Source of the DNA: an uncultured Desulfuromonadales bacterium
GTDB taxonomy: Bacteria; Desulfobacterota; Desulfuromonadia; Desulfuromonadales; Geopsychrobacteraceae
Reading direction: 5' to 3'
NCBI GenBank assembly: GCA_947259685.1
Contig: CAMYNC010000024.1
Coordinates: 1-36,564, forward strand
Length of the DNA: 36,564 bases
Notes under the pieces: generated by a model
Told to the model about the DNA's origin: nothing
What the model saw: the letters and a program-made list of their open reading frames with translations, nothing else
The model's database searches: none
Program-made: the position numbers and the translations under genes
Shown here: piece by piece, positions 8,613 through 17,559 of the stretch
Position numbering within the stretch: the stretch's first letter is position 1
Layout: the number at the start of each line of letters is the position of its first letter

Positions 8613-9022
8613 GGGAAAATCCGTGCCGGTAAGAGAAAAAAACAAAATGAGAAGTGAAGATGAGGGGTGAACTCTGATGTCCTATTCGAAAAGCTTTAGC
8701 CGCTCATCAGGAACCGGCAAATTTCATGATATACCATCTTGGGAATTACATTCTTTTTCTTTTCCGCTCTGGAGTACGAAACCGGCTTCATGCGGCATAT
8801 AATATGTGACAAGACTCCAGCCTAGAGCCCTTAAATGTAGATTTTTCGGTTATTTCCTAACAGTTTATGGCGCAGCGTGTTAGAATTGTCACTTAAACTC
8901 GCCCAGTGGGAATTTATTTCCACAGCAACCAACCTTAGTTGGGACTACTCGTTGACAATCGGCCAATACTGGTCGGCACGATCCCGTCGCCTCCTCTGAG
9001 ACTTATACTCACAGGAGTAGCT
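8613..9022. other. Divergent intergenic region (MlrC-like / DUF1611)
   Basis: 410 bases that must carry promoters for both directions. A TATAAT occurs at 8798-8803 without a good -35 box. It sits inside a pair of seven-base inverted repeats, CTGGAGT (8769-8775) and ACTCCAG (8814-8820), which could be an operator. No ribosome-site-supported ORF or RNA gene was recognised. Confidence 0.4.
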
Positions 9023-10219
9023 ATGTTAGTAGTCCCGCCCGTCGTGTCTTTGAACGCGCCTGCAATCCCTCTTAAACCTGTTTCCAAGAACAAAATATCG
9101 ATCCCCGTACCATCTCAATCGGTTGAACCTGCGCAACGCGTCGCCACCGCAATCGTCTATTGTGAAGCTAATTTTGGTGATATTGACGGCAAAACCGCCA
9201 ATGGTCTGATCAGACGTTCAGAGAAATATAAAATCCTTTCGGTTATCGACAGTGAAAAAGCTGGATTTGATACCGGTATGGTCCTCGATGACAAGCCGAA
9301 CGCGATTCCCATCTGTCGCGATCTTGCAGACTCTCTGGCACAGGCCGGCTCAGTACCCGATTTCTTCATTTTCGGCATGGCTCCATCAAGCGGCATGCTC
9401 TCGAAGCACGAGCGTGGTCTGGTGCTTGAGGCGATGAGCCACGGGATGAGTATTGTCAACGGCCTGCATGAATTCCTGAATGATGATCCGGTCTTTGCCG
9501 CCGCCTGTATCGCCAGCAAGGTGGAGATTCTTGATGTGCGCAAACCCCGCGACAAAAAAGATTTGAACATGTTCAGCGGCCGGATCGCCGAAGTTACCTG
9601 CCCGGTTATCGCGGTACTCGGTACCGACTGCGCAATCGGCAAACGCACCACAGCCAACATAATAACCAGTGCCCTCAACGAGTCGGGCATCAACACGGTG
9701 ATGATCGGTACCGGACAGACCGGTTTAATCCAAGGAGCACGCTACGGCGTCGCGCTTGATGCCGTCCCGTCACAATTCTGCGCTGGCGAGTTGGAAGCGA
9801 CCGTCGTCAAAGCGTTCGAAGTCGAGAGTCCCGATGTCATCATTGTCGAAGGGCAAGGCGCACTGAGTCACCCAGCATTCTCCTCCACGTCCTTTATCCT
9901 CCGCGGCAGTTGTCCCAACGGCGTTGTGTTACAGCATGCTCCACGGCGCAGTGAACGCTGTGACTTTGAAAAAATGGCGATGCCGACACCAGCCAGCGAA
10001 ATCAATCTTATCGAGACCTTTGCCGATACAAAAATCATCGGCCTGACAATCAATCACGAAAAGATGAACGACATCGAGGTCAGTGCAGCCATCACACAGT
10101 ATGAGCAGGAGCTCGGTATTCCGGTCACTGATGCGCTGACCCGTTCGCCCGAGCGGTTGGTGGAAATGGTGCTGACCGCCTTTCCGGATCTCAAGGGGAA
10201 ACAGGCCGCCAACGCATGA
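9023..10219 (+). CDS. DUF1611 family P-loop protein (possible D-glutamate N-acetyltransferase, DgcN-like)
   Basis: 398 residues from the ATG at 9023, which has AGGAG five bases upstream. A TTG frame 28 codons longer has no ribosome site. The N-terminal half (about 40-190) is a Rossmann-like DUF1611_N domain. The C-terminal half starts with a P-loop, LGTDCAIGKRTT (residues 199-210), the hallmark of DUF1611_C. Members of DUF1611 have been reported as D-glutamate N-acetyltransferases (DgcN). I recall this from the literature and cannot verify that this protein has the activity. Its stop overlaps the next ATG by four bases (ATGA), so it is translationally coupled to a PLP racemase-like enzyme. 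This supports a role in amino-acid stereochemistry. Confidence 0.8.
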   Translation: MLVVPPVVSLNAPAIPLKPVSKNKISIPVPSQSVEPAQRVATAIVYCEANFGDIDGKTANGLIRRSEKYKILSVIDSEKAGFDTGMVLDDKPNAIPICRDLADSLAQAGSVPDFFIFGMAPSSGMLSKHERGLVLEAMSHGMSIVNGLHEFLNDDPVFAAACIASKVEILDVRKPRDKKDLNMFSGRIAEVTCPVIAVLGTDCAIGKRTTANIITSALNESGINTVMIGTGQTGLIQGARYGVALDAVPSQFCAGELEATVVKAFEVESPDVIIVEGQGALSHPAFSSTSFILRGSCPNGVVLQHAPRRSERCDFEKMAMPTPASEINLIETFADTKIIGLTINHEKMNDIEVSAAITQYEQELGIPVTDALTRSPERLVEMVLTAFPDLKGKQAANA

Positions 10220-11319
10220 TGGCCGCACCGAGGCTGGAGATCGACCTCGACAAAATTCACCATAATGCCAGTACCTTGGTTAAGCGGCTGGCCGGTCGAG
10301 GTATCTCTGTGACCGGTGTGACCAAGGTCACCCTCGGATCGGCTGAGATCGCAGCCACCTTGTTGCGGGCAGGTGTGAAATCTCTGGGTGACTCACGCAT
10401 TGAAAACATCGAAGCGATGCGGCAGGCGCAGGTGCCGGCAGCGATGACACTGATCCGCTCGCCGATGCTGAGTCAGGCGAAACGGGTTGTTATGCATGCC
10501 GATGTAAGCTGCAACACCGAGATCGAGGTCATCAGGACACTATCGCTCGAAGCGCAAGAGGCAGATCGCACCCACGGGGTGATCCTCATGGTCGAACTAG
10601 GCGACCTCCGCGAGGGGATTATGCCAGGCGACCTGACAGATACCGTGCGCGAGACGCTGCGCTTGCCGAATATCGTTTTTAAAGGTATCGGGACCAACCT
10701 CGCTTGCCGCAGTGGAGTGTCGCCAGACGGTAAAAATATGGCGATGCTCTCTGAACTCGCGGGCTCCCTCGAGGCGACATTCGGTCTCACGATAGAGATC
10801 GTATCGGGCGGGAACTCTGCCAACCTGGAGTGGGCACTGAGCGGTGCAGAGATTGGCCGGATCAACGATCTCCGCTTGGGGGAGGCAATCCTGCTTGGCT
10901 GCGAAACACTCCATCGGCAACCGATCGACGGACTGCATACAGATGCGATCACGCTGTGTGCCGAAGTGATCGAGGCAAAGGTTAAGCCATCACAGCCATC
11001 GGGGACAATCGCGCAAACCGCGTTCGGGGAGGCGCCACCAGCCACGGATCGAGGCCTGGTCACGCAAGCCATTCTTGCTGTCGGGCAGCAGGATATTGAC
11101 CCGTGCGGTCTGACTGCCCCGGCTGGAATCGACATCATGGGAGCCAGCAGTGATCACCTCATCCTGGAGTCTGACCACTTCGAATTATCGGTCGGTGAAG
11201 AAGTCATCTTCCAATTGAATTACAGCGCGCTGGTTCGTGCCATGACATCCCCTTTCGTGGCCAAGGTTGTGAGGCCCGCATCAGGATATGTTATTTCTTC
11301 CGCTTCGGCACAAGAATGA
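10216..11319 (+). CDS. Alanine/ornithine racemase family PLP enzyme
   Basis: 367 residues with the fold-type III PLP barrel of alanine racemase and ornithine racemase. The PLP lysine is K37 in GVTKVTLG. The following GVKSLGDSRIENI matches the Orr-like branch rather than classical Alr, which has a KANAYGHG motif. SGGNSANLEW near the middle is the phosphate-binding loop region. The start overlaps the DUF1611 stop. Two adjacent ATG codons occur, at 10216 and 10219. The enzyme would interconvert L- and D-forms of an amino acid. Ornithine, glutamate or another substrate cannot be decided from sequence. Together with the MlrC-like and DUF1611 genes it suggests a D-amino-acid salvage unit. Confidence 0.85.
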   Translation: MMAAPRLEIDLDKIHHNASTLVKRLAGRGISVTGVTKVTLGSAEIAATLLRAGVKSLGDSRIENIEAMRQAQVPAAMTLIRSPMLSQAKRVVMHADVSCNTEIEVIRTLSLEAQEADRTHGVILMVELGDLREGIMPGDLTDTVRETLRLPNIVFKGIGTNLACRSGVSPDGKNMAMLSELAGSLEATFGLTIEIVSGGNSANLEWALSGAEIGRINDLRLGEAILLGCETLHRQPIDGLHTDAITLCAEVIEAKVKPSQPSGTIAQTAFGEAPPATDRGLVTQAILAVGQQDIDPCGLTAPAGIDIMGASSDHLILESDHFELSVGEEVIFQLNYSALVRAMTSPFVAKVVRPASGYVISSASAQE

Positions 11320-11929
11320 ATACTGGCGCTTCGCAGGTCTGCTTAGTAACTTGTTCCTTAATCCACCTCCCCCATAACCAATGGAGGCCCGGCCTGCTTA
11401 TGCGGACTGGTGTTTTCCAGTAAGTTTTTGATAATTTGACACTCCGTGAGCTAAGGGAAAATCGCACAGATTCATCTCTTCAATAATCAGTATTTCAATT
11501 TTGAGAGCGAATTTCTGCGAACTTTCTCTGCCGGGGAGAAGATAGAATGCCCCCCTTGTCCGATGTTGCGCCCCCCCAGAGCGCTTCCAGCTCCACCAGC
11601 CCTCGATGATGCCGGGAAACATCACCAGAAAATAACCCCAGTAAAAAAACCACATCAGCGCCGCCACCAGCAACGCCAGCCGCTCACGGGTGGAGTTTTC
11701 CCTTAGGATTATAGCCCGAATCACAGTCGAAAGCTGCGCCGCAACATCTATCTGCTCGTAGTCACCTGCAGCTCTAAACTTTTCTTGCTGATCGCATGGC
11801 AGGCCAGATACTGGAACGAGGCTGAATATCATATAATTGCCGGCTGGTCGGGCCGAGCGATGCTGTCCCCTTTTTCGCGCCGAAGCGGCAGCTCGATAAT
11901 AATTCTGCTTCTGCAAGCGGGGCCTAAGA
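11320..11929. other. Gene-poor, probably decayed region
   Basis: 610 bases between the racemase-like gene and a truncated THEP1 gene. The only coding-like stretch is a minus-strand frame with one hydrophobic segment (separate entry). No terminator with a T-run was seen after the racemase gene. A weak CCTCC...GGAGG pair lies near 11370-11390. Confidence 0.4.
11398..11832 (-). CDS. Doubtful small membrane protein or gene fragment
   Basis: An open frame of 144 codons from an ATG at 11832. The middle contains RERLALLVAALMWFFYW followed by a hydrophobic run ending in WW, which would make one transmembrane helix followed by a basic WKRSGG. The rest is low in family-like character, and no ribosome site was found. 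The frame continues upstream only as the antisense of the THEP1 remnant. It may be a piece of a decayed membrane protein rather than a functional gene. Confidence 0.25.
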   Translation of the reverse strand: MIFSLVPVSGLPCDQQEKFRAAGDYEQIDVAAQLSTVIRAIILRENSTRERLALLVAALMWFFYWGYFLVMFPGIIEGWWSWKRSGGAQHRTRGAFYLLPGRESSQKFALKIEILIIEEMNLCDFPLAHGVSNYQKLTGKHQSA

Positions 11930-12136
11930 ATGCACCAGGATCTCCCTCTACGCCGAAACATTCTGCTGACCGGGCCACCGGGGTGTGGCAAGACCACCTT
12001 GCTCAAACGGTTAGTAGATAAATGGCAGCTGCTTCATCCGGTCGGATTTTACACTGAGGAGTTCCGTCAGCAGGGAAAGCGCCAAGGCTTTCGTCTGGTG
12101 GGACTGAACGGGGAGTCCTGTATTCATGCAAGCTGA
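11930..12136 (+). pseudogene. Truncated THEP1-type nucleoside-triphosphatase
   Basis: 68 residues containing a perfect Walker A, LLTGPPGCGKTTLLKRL (about residues 12-28), followed by GFYTEEFRQQGKRQGFRLVGLNG. This is the N-terminal third of THEP1-family NTPases, which are normally about 170-190 residues. The family resemblance stops at GLNGES near 12118, and the frame ends nine codons later. The Walker B and C-terminal parts are missing, and a minus-strand gene occupies the following sequence. It is best read as a 3'-truncated remnant left by a deletion or rearrangement whose junction lies near 12115-12125. Confidence 0.7.
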
Positions 12137-12597
12137 AGCTGCTTGAGCGATGCACAGACAGCAGCGCCACTGATATCTGGCACAATTTTCAATTCGAGTG
12201 CCGTCACCCCGTTGAGATCGACCATGTAGTCCTCTACCTCACAGGTCGCACTTGGTGGGCTGAAGCTAAACTGCTGGCGCACAATCTCCCGGTAACTCTG
12301 CGCGCCCTCCGCTGACCAGCGCAGCACGAACTCTTGCGTACGAGTCCGACATTCTTCCTCGAATTCCAGGTGGATTCGCCTGAGCTTTATGGGTTCGTCA
12401 AAAAGAAGGCGAACCGTCTGCTCCCCGGGGTGCATCGCTAGCCAGCCTGGTTCAATGCAGGGAATGATTGCTGACTCAATCGGGTAGGCGGCATCTTCGG
12501 AAGTAAGTTCGATCTCAGCGAGAGATTCCAGATCCAACCAGCCCTGTTCAGGGGGGGATAATTCCTTTGAGCTTTGCTTAATAATTCGCTTGCGCAT
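12124..12597 (-). CDS. Hypothetical protein, possibly discoidin/XRCC1-like beta domain
   Basis: 157 residues from the ATG at 12597, with AGGGG seven bases upstream. A TTG one codon earlier is also in frame. The N-terminus is basic (MRKRIIKQSS). The rest alternates short beta strands (LRRIHLEFEEE, EFVLRWSAEG, VTALELKIVPD), a pattern like F5/8-type or XRCC1-N beta-sandwich domains that bind ligands or proteins. No signal peptide or membrane segment. Its 3' end abuts the THEP1 remnant. I do not recognise a named family with certainty, and no function is assigned. Confidence 0.7.
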   Translation of the reverse strand: MRKRIIKQSSKELSPPEQGWLDLESLAEIELTSEDAAYPIESAIIPCIEPGWLAMHPGEQTVRLLFDEPIKLRRIHLEFEEECRTRTQEFVLRWSAEGAQSYREIVRQQFSFSPPSATCEVEDYMVDLNGVTALELKIVPDISGAAVCASLKQLQLA

Positions 12598-12874
12598 CAA
12601 TACACCCCTTTCTGGTTCTTATAAATAAACCTGACGGATTCAGGTAATAGACGACTTTATCCCCCCGGAAAGGTTTCGATCAGTTCAGTCTTGGGCAGAA
12701 GGCAGATTGTCCGACTTGATATCGAACACTTCGAAGCGGAGGCAGCGTGTCCACCATCTGTGCCTGTTGGCGCTCAAATCCCTGGACCTTTTTCAACTCT
12801 TCCGCCCCTACTGGTCGAAGCGGTGCTCACGGGAGTGGTGCGGGCCGCCAGGGAAGGTTCTGTTATTCGTGCCC

Positions 12875-13039
12875 TCAGCTCTTTTTACTGGTCTTGGCGA
12901 AGAAGACTGAATACTGCTGAGTCACCTTTTTCCCATGGCAGCGGGGACACTCAACCCGGCCTTGATCATGTTCAGCCATACTCAGGACAACCGTGAAAAC
13001 ATCCTGACATTTCTGACAGCGATACTCGTAGGTAGGCAT
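12875..13039 (-). CDS. FmdB-type zinc-ribbon protein
   Basis: 54 residues from the ATG at 13039, with GGAGG immediately upstream. It begins MPTYEYRCQKC and has a second pair of cysteines in ECPRCHG, so a CxxC...CxxC zinc ribbon as in the FmdB putative regulatory family. The lysine-rich tail KTSKKS is common in the family. These small proteins are widespread, with no firmly established role. It is a single gene, not obviously in an operon. A TTGACA at 13146-13141 on the minus strand could be its -35 box, but the matching -10 is poor. Confidence 0.9.
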   Translation of the reverse strand: MPTYEYRCQKCQDVFTVVLSMAEHDQGRVECPRCHGKKVTQQYSVFFAKTSKKS

Positions 13040-13488
13040 CGGTTCCTCCTCCATTAACAATGGTATGAATCGCTAGACACGCCAAGGGCTAGAACCGAGT
13101 CTCCGCCCTGTAGTTTTAAATGTTGCCTCATATCGCTTCATTGTCAATCCAGGAGAGGCGGCCTATAAGCCCCGCGCCATCAGGCAGGGCCAATCCAGCA
13201 TTATAGCATTACCCTTTTCATCTCCCCCCAGTGGCATCCCGATATTAACGGGCTGTTGCCGCAAGTGCTTTCTAGTGCGGGACAGCAGTGGCCAAATAGG
13301 ATCCGTTTCACTGATCCCGTATTTCAGAACACATGAACAAGGGCAGATTGGCAACAATTCACTGCTCAGCTCAAACCGTTTTGGAAGTTGCCTCGGATTG
13401 TTTAATGGGAATAAAAGTCGGTGAGATCAGAAATTATTGAAAACCGTCACTTCCAGTAAAAAGCCTGAAGCAATAGAGAGGGCTGAGG
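13040..13488. other. Intergenic region without recognisable gene
   Basis: 449 bases between two minus-strand genes. A 64-codon minus-strand open frame (13163-13357) has no ribosome site or family character. No terminator, RNA or repeat recognised. Confidence 0.45.
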
Positions 13489-14532
<1,044 letters not shown>

Positions 14533-14974
14533 TCATCTCTGCCCATTAGCAACTCATTAATGGAATTGATCTTCGTAAATTTTACAGTAATGTCTCTTAG
14601 GAGCAACCTGTTGAAGGTAACGCCTGCTCATTGCGAAGACCTCCTGACGACGAGTGTTTTGCCTGGGTGGAATCCAATGACTTGAGACACAACCTTCCAT
14701 TGTCAACGATGTTAAGTTTTGATTTATCGGAAGTTGGTCGAGAGTGATTTTGGCCCCAAACCGGAAGATTCGGTTGGGGCTTTGTTATACGTCGCTTTAA
14801 ACTTCACCCCTGCTTGGCCTAAAGTGTCAGTAGCAACTGCGACGCCGGGAAAAGCCTTAAAAAATAGCAATGATTTTAATTCATAAACCAAAATAATTCA
14901 GCATCAGCCGTAAGCGATCAGCAGTGAATTTCCAAAACGCCTTTTTCATTTCAAAAAACTGTTTGATTACACTA

Positions 14975-15002
14975 TTGCATCAAAATTATTTTCTGGTAGA
15001 AT
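14975..15002 (+). promoter_or_regulatory. Promoter of the TetR-family gene
   Basis: TTGCAT (14975-14980), 16-base spacer, TAGAAT (14997-15002), 36 bases before the ATG at 15039. The palindromic operator begins two bases after the -10 box. Confidence 0.55.
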
Positions 15003-15004
15003 CA

Positions 15005-15024
15005 AACCTAACAAACGTTAGGTT
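15005..15024. promoter_or_regulatory. Palindromic operator, probably autoregulatory TetR site
   Basis: AACCTAAC, four-base spacer AAAC, GTTAGGTT: perfect eight-base arms. It covers the predicted transcription start just after the -10 box, so a bound repressor would block transcription of the TetR gene starting at 15039. Confidence 0.7.
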
Positions 15025-15038
15025 GTGAAAGGAAGTGC

Positions 15039-15620
15039 ATGACCGAAAACAATTCACGTCGGGAAATCATCCTTCAGGAAGCGGCCCATCTTTTCCGCGA
15101 AAAGGGTTACCAGGCCTCGAACCTGCGGGAGCTGGCGAAACGCTCGGGGATTCAGGGCGGCAGCATCTACCACCACTTCTCCTCGAAGCAGGAGATCCTC
15201 TTTCAGCTGATGGATCACACCATGAGTGACATGATCGAGAAACTCTCGGCGCAGATAGCCAGCAATGATTGCCCAGCGGAGCAACTGCATAAAACCGTTC
15301 ACTTCCACATCGAATACCACATCACCGGCCCCGACCAGACCTACATCACCGATGACGAGCTGCGCAATCTCGAACCGGACAACTATCAGAAAATCATCGC
15401 CAAACGGGACCGCTATCAGCAGATCATCGAGAATATTTTCTGCGCCGGCAAAAACCAGCAAAACTGGCAGGTGACCGAGATCAAACTGTTCACCAGGGCG
15501 CTGATCCAAATGTGTGCAGGAGTCTCCACTTGGTTTAAAGCAGATGGGCCATTGTCCATCGCAGTGATTGCCGATCAGTACACCGATCTACTCTGCAAAG
15601 GGTTGCAACCACGATCGTGA
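15039..15620 (+). CDS. TetR/AcrR-family transcriptional regulator
   Basis: 193 residues. The N-terminal helix-turn-helix (about 8-52) reads EIILQEAAHLFREKGYQAS then LRELAKRSGIQGGSIYHHF, typical of TetR proteins. The C-terminal ligand domain is alpha-helical and resembles the fatty-acid/acyl-CoA-responsive or KstR2-like groups, though the ligand cannot be read from sequence. AGGA lies upstream of the ATG. A palindromic operator sits in its own promoter, which implies autorepression. It lies 207 bases upstream of the etf/beta-oxidation operon in the same direction and may control it with an acyl-CoA as signal, but no second copy of the operator was found before etfB. Confidence 0.92.
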   Translation: MTENNSRREIILQEAAHLFREKGYQASNLRELAKRSGIQGGSIYHHFSSKQEILFQLMDHTMSDMIEKLSAQIASNDCPAEQLHKTVHFHIEYHITGPDQTYITDDELRNLEPDNYQKIIAKRDRYQQIIENIFCAGKNQQNWQVTEIKLFTRALIQMCAGVSTWFKADGPLSIAVIADQYTDLLCKGLQPRS

Positions 15621-15668
15621 AAGCTCATGGATGAAACGGTCACCCCATGCCTGTAAACGACTGGAGAC

Positions 15669-15686
15669 GCTGTCACCGGTGTTAGC
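15669..15686. promoter_or_regulatory. Imperfect palindrome, possible enhancer-binding site
   Basis: An 18-base imperfect palindrome with perfect core CACCGGTG and outer GCT/AGC. It is centred about 90 bases before the start expected from the sigma-54-like promoter at 15742-15757, a plausible position for an NtrC-type activator. There is no other evidence. Confidence 0.3.
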
Positions 15687-15741
15687 ACTAATTAGAACCA
15701 AAAACAGACTGAAACCGGCATAAAAAATGGGCTTTAACAGT

Positions 15742-15757
15742 TGGTACCCTCTTTGCT
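15742..15757 (+). promoter_or_regulatory. Sigma-54 (-24/-12) promoter candidate for etfBA operon
   Basis: TGGTACC, four bases, TTGCT. GG and GC are exactly 12 bases apart, as required for RpoN promoters. Consensus is TGGCACG-N4-TTGCW, with two mismatches in the -24 element. It lies 71 bases before the etfB start. Confidence 0.6.
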
Positions 15758-15827
15758 CTAAAGAATCGATTCAGTTAAAAGCCCCAAACCGGGCCGCCAT
15801 TGTCGACGACCCAAGGGAGGAACAATC

Positions 15828-16601
15828 ATGAAACTACTGGTCTGCATCAAACAGGTTCCGGATATGGAATCACATTTTAACGTCAACGCCACGGGCGACT
15901 GGTACGACAACGCCGATTTGGCCTGGCGGATGAACGAATATGACGAGTACGCCGTCGAGCAGGCGGTGCAACTCAAAGAGCAAGTCGCTGATTCCGACCT
16001 GACTGTGCTCTGCATTGGTGGTGACCAGGTTAAGGAAACGATGAAGAAAGCCCTGGCGATGGGCTGTGACCGTGGCGCGCATATCGCCGATGAGACCAGT
16101 TACCAGAAAGATCCTTTTGCCATCGCCTCACTGATCGTCAATTTTGCCAAAGATAAGGATTTTGATCTGATCTTCACCGGCCTGCAGTCGCAGGATCGTG
16201 GCAGCGCCCAGGTCGGAGTGATGGTCGCCGAACTGCTCGGCATCCCTAGCCTGACCACCCTGGTCGGCTTCGCTTATGCTGATGGTACGGTTAGCGGCAA
16301 ACGGGAGCTTGAAGGCGGCAGCAAAGCCAAGGTCAGCTGTTCCACTCCGGCCCTGGTCACCTGTCAACTCGGTCTGAATACCCCGCGCTACCCAACGCTG
16401 CCGAACATCATGAAGGCGAAAAAGAAGGAACTCCTTTCGATTCCAGCCGCAGATCTCGCTCCGGAAGCTGTGCGCCTGCAGACCTTGAGCATGGCGCCGC
16501 CGGAGAAAAAAGGCAGCGGCCTGATCCTTGAGGGTGAACCGGCCGAACTGGCCGATCAGCTAATTCAGCTACTCAAAGAAAAAACCACCGTGTTGGCTTA
16601 G
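15828..16601 (+). CDS. etfB: Electron transfer flavoprotein beta subunit
   Basis: 257 residues, starting MKLLVCIKQVPDMES like other EtfB proteins. It continues with FTGLQSQDRGSAQVGVMVAELLGIP, the nucleotide-binding region of the beta subunit. With EtfA it forms the FAD heterodimer that accepts electrons from the acyl-CoA dehydrogenases encoded downstream. A strong ribosome site (GGGAGG) precedes the ATG, and the gene leads the beta-oxidation operon behind a sigma-54-like promoter. The ETF:quinone oxidoreductase or other electron acceptor is not in this window. I cannot tell from motifs alone whether this ETF bifurcates electrons. Confidence 0.95.
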   Translation: MKLLVCIKQVPDMESHFNVNATGDWYDNADLAWRMNEYDEYAVEQAVQLKEQVADSDLTVLCIGGDQVKETMKKALAMGCDRGAHIADETSYQKDPFAIASLIVNFAKDKDFDLIFTGLQSQDRGSAQVGVMVAELLGIPSLTTLVGFAYADGTVSGKRELEGGSKAKVSCSTPALVTCQLGLNTPRYPTLPNIMKAKKKELLSIPAADLAPEAVRLQTLSMAPPEKKGSGLILEGEPAELADQLIQLLKEKTTVLA

Positions 16602-16613
16602 GAGGAGATCACT

Positions 16614-17528
16614 ATGAAAGTCTTATTGGTAGCAGAATATAGAGATGGCAAACTGCTCAGCAGCAGTTCTGAACTGATCAACTTTGCTCAGAGCTTAGGC
16701 GCTGACAGTGCCATGTTACTCGTCGGCACAGAAAGCGCCTTGCCCGGCTACGCTGGGACCCTCTATCTGGCTGATGCCGCTCAGGCCGGGGAATTCAACC
16801 CTAGCGTACACAAGCAGCTGATTCTTGAAGTCATTGAAAAAGAGCAGCCCACAATGGTCGTACTGCCTCACTCCAGTTACGGTTGGGACTTGGCACCGCG
16901 GCTGGCGGTGGCCTTGAACGCCGCTCAGGTCTCTGAGGTGGTTGAGGTCAAAGATGGCGAGCTGGTGGTTCCAGCCTGCAACTCCAAACTGCGGCGCAAG
17001 GTGAAACCGAACACTGCCATCTCTGTGGTGACTCTACAAGCCGGAGCCTTTACCCCGAGTGTAGATCCCACCGGCAGTCCTAATATCATCAAACTCGAAG
17101 CGACAGCAACCGGCGACATCCAGTTCCAGGGTTATGAAGCAGCTGAAGCAACCGCAGTCGACCTCTCAAAAGCCGAAGTGATCGTCAGCGCCGGGCGGGG
17201 GATCGGCAAGCCTGAGAATCTGGAGATGATCGAGAAACTGGCTAAGGCTCTGGGCGGGGAATACGGTGCCAGTCGCCCAGTGGTGGATGCTGAATGGACC
17301 GAACACAGCCGTCAGGTCGGCACCACCGGCCAGACCGTCTCACCGAAACTCTACGTTGCCTGCGGTATCAGCGGTGCCATCCAGCATCTGGCGGGAATGA
17401 AGAAAGCGGAATTTATCATTGCCATCAACACCGACAAGGATGCACCGATTGGCGAGGTGGCCGATGTTCTAGCGGTGGCCGACCTGAAACAGTTGGTACC
17501 GATTCTGACCGAGAAATTATCGGTTTAA
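16614..17528 (+). CDS. etfA: Electron transfer flavoprotein alpha subunit
   Basis: 304 residues. The N-terminal domain carries VLPHSSYGWDLAPRLA. The C-terminal FAD domain carries AGRGIGKPEN, GASRPVVDA, QVGTTGQTVSPKLYVA and CGISGAIQHLAGM, the standard FAD-binding signature, with T instead of the more usual Q in QVGQTG. The ATG is 12 bases after etfB with GGAGGAG between, so the two subunits are made together. The partner dehydrogenases are the three acyl-CoA dehydrogenases downstream. Confidence 0.95.
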   Translation: MKVLLVAEYRDGKLLSSSSELINFAQSLGADSAMLLVGTESALPGYAGTLYLADAAQAGEFNPSVHKQLILEVIEKEQPTMVVLPHSSYGWDLAPRLAVALNAAQVSEVVEVKDGELVVPACNSKLRRKVKPNTAISVVTLQAGAFTPSVDPTGSPNIIKLEATATGDIQFQGYEAAEATAVDLSKAEVIVSAGRGIGKPENLEMIEKLAKALGGEYGASRPVVDAEWTEHSRQVGTTGQTVSPKLYVACGISGAIQHLAGMKKAEFIIAINTDKDAPIGEVADVLAVADLKQLVPILTEKLSV

Positions 17529-17559
17529 CGAAAAACACTCTTACTACGAGGAAAAAAAT

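Noticed and set aside
11833..12006. Upstream extension of the doubtful membrane frame
   Set aside because: This part is the antisense of the THEP1 remnant and its composition is that of a shadow frame.
12691..12996. 101-codon plus-strand frame overlapping the zinc-ribbon gene
   Set aside because: No ribosome site, no family character, and it runs antisense into the FmdB-type gene.
14753..14784. GC-rich hairpin followed by TTTG
   Set aside because: The stem has a bulge, the T-run is only three bases and no plus-strand gene reads into it, so it was not listed as a terminator.
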